Of a stretch of 6,841 nt of DNA, positions 4,277 through 6,841 are shown in pieces (the stretch's first letter is position 1; every line of letters starts with the position of its first letter). Source of the stretch: Planctomycetota bacterium (GTDB lineage: Bacteria; Planctomycetota; Phycisphaerae; SM23-33); contig QNCB01000068.1 in assembly GCA_003644335.1 (NCBI GenBank), forward strand, positions 1 through 6,841. Reading direction: 5' to 3'. The notes beneath the pieces were generated by a model. That model did no database searches. It was not told the DNA's origin and saw nothing but the letters and a program-made list of their open reading frames with translations. The position numbers and the translations under genes were made by a program.

Positions 4277-6841
4277 ATGAATATGCTGAAACGACGATAC
4301 GTGCTGACGGTTTTGGTTTTGGGGATGGCTTTGTTATTGGGCGAGTCTCTTGCCCGTGCCGCGGTGGCGAGCAAGGCTGCAAAGGCCAAGGCTGCAAAGG
4401 CTGCCAAGGAAGACAAGAGCAGGAAGTTGGATTTGTGGGAGCGCGCAGCTGCGGTTTACAAAACCGCTTCGGACGTCTATCGTCTGGGCGACTGGAAAAA
4501 GGCTTCGCCAGCCCTGGCGGGGTTTATCAAGCAGTATCCCACCAGCGAGACCATACCCCTGGCGATGCTGCAGTTGGCGGACTGTCAGTTCCGCATGGGC
4601 GACGCGGTCGGGGGCGACAAGACTCTGGATGAGTGTATCAAGAAATTTCCCGCAGCCAAGACCGCGTTCTACGCGTATAGCTATAGGCTTCATCGGCAGA
4701 TGGGCAAGAAGAAATACGACGACTTTTTCAAGACGTATCAGAGCCTGATAAAACTCATGGGCCAGGCTCCGATGAGCCTGCACCCCAGGCTGGACTGGCG
4801 AAACAGCGGAGACTACTACTGGCGATTCGGCAACGTAACGGTACATTGGCCCTACAAAAGGCGATTGGGATACTCTCTCAATTTCGCGCCGACGAACTAT
4901 GGCTGGGCCGGCCATCTGCTGAAAATCGGCAATAATCCCAAGCGGGCAGCCAAGCTGTTGCGAATACTAGGCCCGACGCTGAAGAAGGTCGGCAAGGATC
5001 TGCCCATCGGGTGGAAGTACGTTCATATTATGTTGTTGAGAAATGCTGACAAGGGCCGAACTGCTGATGTCCAGTACAAAAAATATCTCGCGCAATGGCC
5101 TAAGGGCGACCCCAGACGCATGGGGCTGATGCTGTTCGAAGCTCAGTGGGCACAGGCCCAGTCTACCTCCTCCGGACCCAGACCGAAACCCGCCAAGGGC
5201 CAACCCCGCGACAAAAACGCCCCGCCTGACTATCGCAAACGGGCGGACGATATCTACGCGGCCCTCATCAAGGCATATCCCGCGTGGGACACACTGGGCG
5301 CCAGGCTGCCGAGTAGAATAAACTACCTGCTGCGGCAACGTCGATACGACGAATTTGCGACCCTGGCCCAGTGGTACCTCGACAAATATCCCGCGGGCTC
5401 ATGGCGTAACACGTGCGTGAACCTCTGGATAAAACTCGCTCGTACAAAAGCTGCGATGGGCGACGCCAGCCAGATTCCCGCGGTAATCAAGATGTTGGAG
5501 GAGGAGGCTAAGACCTATCCGCTCAACCCCCAGGCTATGCGGTCGAACATCGTCCGCCGAGTCGATCTGTACATGGCTATAAAGCAGGCGGACAAGGCCC
5601 TGGCTACGGCGAAATTGTTGACGGACCCGAAACTCTGGTCAGCGGAAACTTTCGGGCAGATAAAAACCCTGGCTGGTCGCTACTCCGCGATGCGACCCGT
5701 CGAGGACGAAGTTCGCCAGCGATATGATATTTTCCCGACCAACTCCAGCAGCAAAGCCTTGGGCTTGCTGAACAAACTCCGCTATCGGATTAGTCAGGAC
5801 AAGGTTCGGTTCATGGACGAGATAGCGTCGGAGATGTTCGAGAAGCATTACAAAGACGCCCACACCGTCGAGGCAATGAAGATGATGGTGGAGTATTACT
5901 TCAAGAAGGCCTTGCCCGAGCAACGCAACAAATGGGCGTCGCTGATGGTCAAGGGCTATAAGTATCATCCGTTGACCCAGAGAGCTTTGCAGTTTCAGAT
6001 AGACGCTGAAAACGGAGCCAAGAACTTTCCCGCCCTGGCCCGCGTGGCTGTCAAAGCGATGGACCGATTCCCCGCAGCCAATGCATGGAACAGATGGTTC
6101 AACCATCGGATACGATGTTTTCACAGCATCAAGGACTACAAAGGAGCGGCAGCTTTCGCCAAGCAAAGGCTGGGCGAGCGGGCCGCGACCGGCGAAAACT
6201 TTGCCATCCGACGGATAGGGGACACCGCAGCGAGGCTTCGCGGGTCGGGTTCATTCAAAGACCAGGGCGACTATTGGATGGCCCAGGCAAGTAAATGGAC
6301 GGGCAAGTATCAGGAAATATACTGCCTTCGTCGGGCATTGGGGGCGTACTATTTCTCGCCGTGTAGCCGATGGTGGTGGAATCAGGTGAACTTCCCCGGA
6401 GCGGTCAAGGCAGCCCGGGCTATGCGGAAACAAAGGCTCTCGCCCGAGCTTCGCTGGAAAACCCAGTTCGACGACATCAACCTGATGGCTCAGGGAAGTC
6501 ATGGCAAGGTAACGCTGAAGTATCTCCTCAAACGGCTGAAGACCAACAGTTTGTCGTTCCACATTTCCGAGCTGTTGGACCTGGCCAACGTTGGCATGGC
6601 TATCGGCAAGGACAAGCTCGCTGTCAACGCAACGAGGGCTATAACGCAACTGCGGGACAGGTGCAAAAAGACCAAAATCGACAATCACGAGTTTGCTATC
6701 CTTATGGGCAACATGCTCCGCAACGAGGGCAAGGCTATCAAGGCGGCTGGGGCGTTTGTGCGGGCAGCGAAGTATTACCACAGGCCTATCGACCGGTGGG
6801 TGCTGCAAATCAACGCCATAAATTGTCTCGCCAGGGAAGGC
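4277..6841 (+). CDS. Secreted TPR-like repeat protein, first 855 residues (partial, runs off right edge)
   Basis: Begins with a signal peptide: basic MNMLKRR, a hydrophobic core at 8-22 and a likely cleavage near 28-31 (ARA/AVA), followed by an Ala/Lys-rich stretch (32-50). The rest is alpha-helical with TPR-like pairs whose second helix ends in aromatic-Pro, at 87-88, 124-125, 274-275, 334-335, 371-372, 414-415, 486-487, 584-585 and 598-599. Two neighbouring pairs are spaced 37 residues, as in BamD/YbgF-style TPRs with the YP signature (for example FIKQYPTSETIPLAMLQLAD at 83-102). A polar, proline-rich linker lies at 296-318. No catalytic motif is visible. An exported scaffold for protein interaction is the likely role, in periplasm or envelope. 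The ATG at 4277 follows GAGG at 4268-4271; an ATG two codons later (4283) is a plausible alternative. No stop occurs before the window end. Predicted promoter at 4161-4189. Confidence 0.93.
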   Translation, partial: MNMLKRRYVLTVLVLGMALLLGESLARAAVASKAAKAKAAKAAKEDKSRKLDLWERAAAVYKTASDVYRLGDWKKASPALAGFIKQYPTSETIPLAMLQLADCQFRMGDAVGGDKTLDECIKKFPAAKTAFYAYSYRLHRQMGKKKYDDFFKTYQSLIKLMGQAPMSLHPRLDWRNSGDYYWRFGNVTVHWPYKRRLGYSLNFAPTNYGWAGHLLKIGNNPKRAAKLLRILGPTLKKVGKDLPIGWKYVHIMLLRNADKGRTADVQYKKYLAQWPKGDPRRMGLMLFEAQWAQAQSTSSGPRPKPAKGQPRDKNAPPDYRKRADDIYAALIKAYPAWDTLGARLPSRINYLLRQRRYDEFATLAQWYLDKYPAGSWRNTCVNLWIKLARTKAAMGDASQIPAVIKMLEEEAKTYPLNPQAMRSNIVRRVDLYMAIKQADKALATAKLLTDPKLWSAETFGQIKTLAGRYSAMRPVEDEVRQRYDIFPTNSSSKALGLLNKLRYRISQDKVRFMDEIASEMFEKHYKDAHTVEAMKMMVEYYFKKALPEQRNKWASLMVKGYKYHPLTQRALQFQIDAENGAKNFPALARVAVKAMDRFPAANAWNRWFNHRIRCFHSIKDYKGAAAFAKQRLGERAATGENFAIRRIGDTAARLRGSGSFKDQGDYWMAQASKWTGKYQEIYCLRRALGAYYFSPCSRWWWNQVNFPGAVKAARAMRKQRLSPELRWKTQFDDINLMAQGSHGKVTLKYLLKRLKTNSLSFHISELLDLANVGMAIGKDKLAVNATRAITQLRDRCKKTKIDNHEFAILMGNMLRNEGKAIKAAGAFVRAAKYYHRPIDRWVLQINAINCLAREG

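Overview
The window looks like a piece of chromosome from an environmental Gram-negative-type bacterium of roughly 55-60% GC. Planctomycetota (Phycisphaerae-like) is my best guess. It rests on the style of the intergenic repeats (a 7-bp-arm ATGGGCG/CGCCCAT hairpin, CACGAAT/CACGGATT arrays, ATCGAAATCGGTAT-type palindromes) and on the large membrane and secreted TPR proteins. It is an inference from recall; no rRNA or other taxonomic marker is present.

Layout. Positions 1-796 (minus) hold the first 265 codons of a hexameric NADP-type glutamate dehydrogenase (gdhA), cut by the left edge. Its promoter lies at 910-937 in an AT-rich stretch with three copies of a TAATAGT heptamer. Positions 797-1217 are a divergent intergenic region with a 77-bp imperfect inverted repeat (1047-1123). 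Positions 1218-3554 (plus) encode a 778-residue protein with about 11-13 membrane segments and a 300-residue soluble C-terminus. I read it, with low confidence, as a degenerate relative of membrane-fused spermidine-synthase-like proteins. Positions 3555-4276 are a repeat-rich intergenic region: a chain of five dyad-symmetric elements (3582-3831), then a 26-codon minus-strand gene (3836-3916) with its own promoter and Shine-Dalgarno, then tandem and short repeats, then the promoter and leader of the next gene. Positions 4277-6841 (plus) are the first 855 codons of a secreted alpha-helical, TPR-like protein cut by the right edge.

The genes do not form an operon. Each has its own promoter-like sequence, and orientations alternate minus, plus, minus, plus. 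I see no shared pathway: gdhA is ammonium assimilation, the other large genes are envelope or exported proteins of unknown role. No tRNA, rRNA, CRISPR array, transposase or phage gene is visible.

The most noteworthy parts are the small gene at 3836-3916 with a complete expression signal set and a palindrome abutting its Shine-Dalgarno, the hairpin chain directly downstream of it, and the membrane protein whose C-terminus keeps the outline of a methyltransferase-like fold while apparently lacking its key residues. I found no clear previously undescribed multi-gene system.
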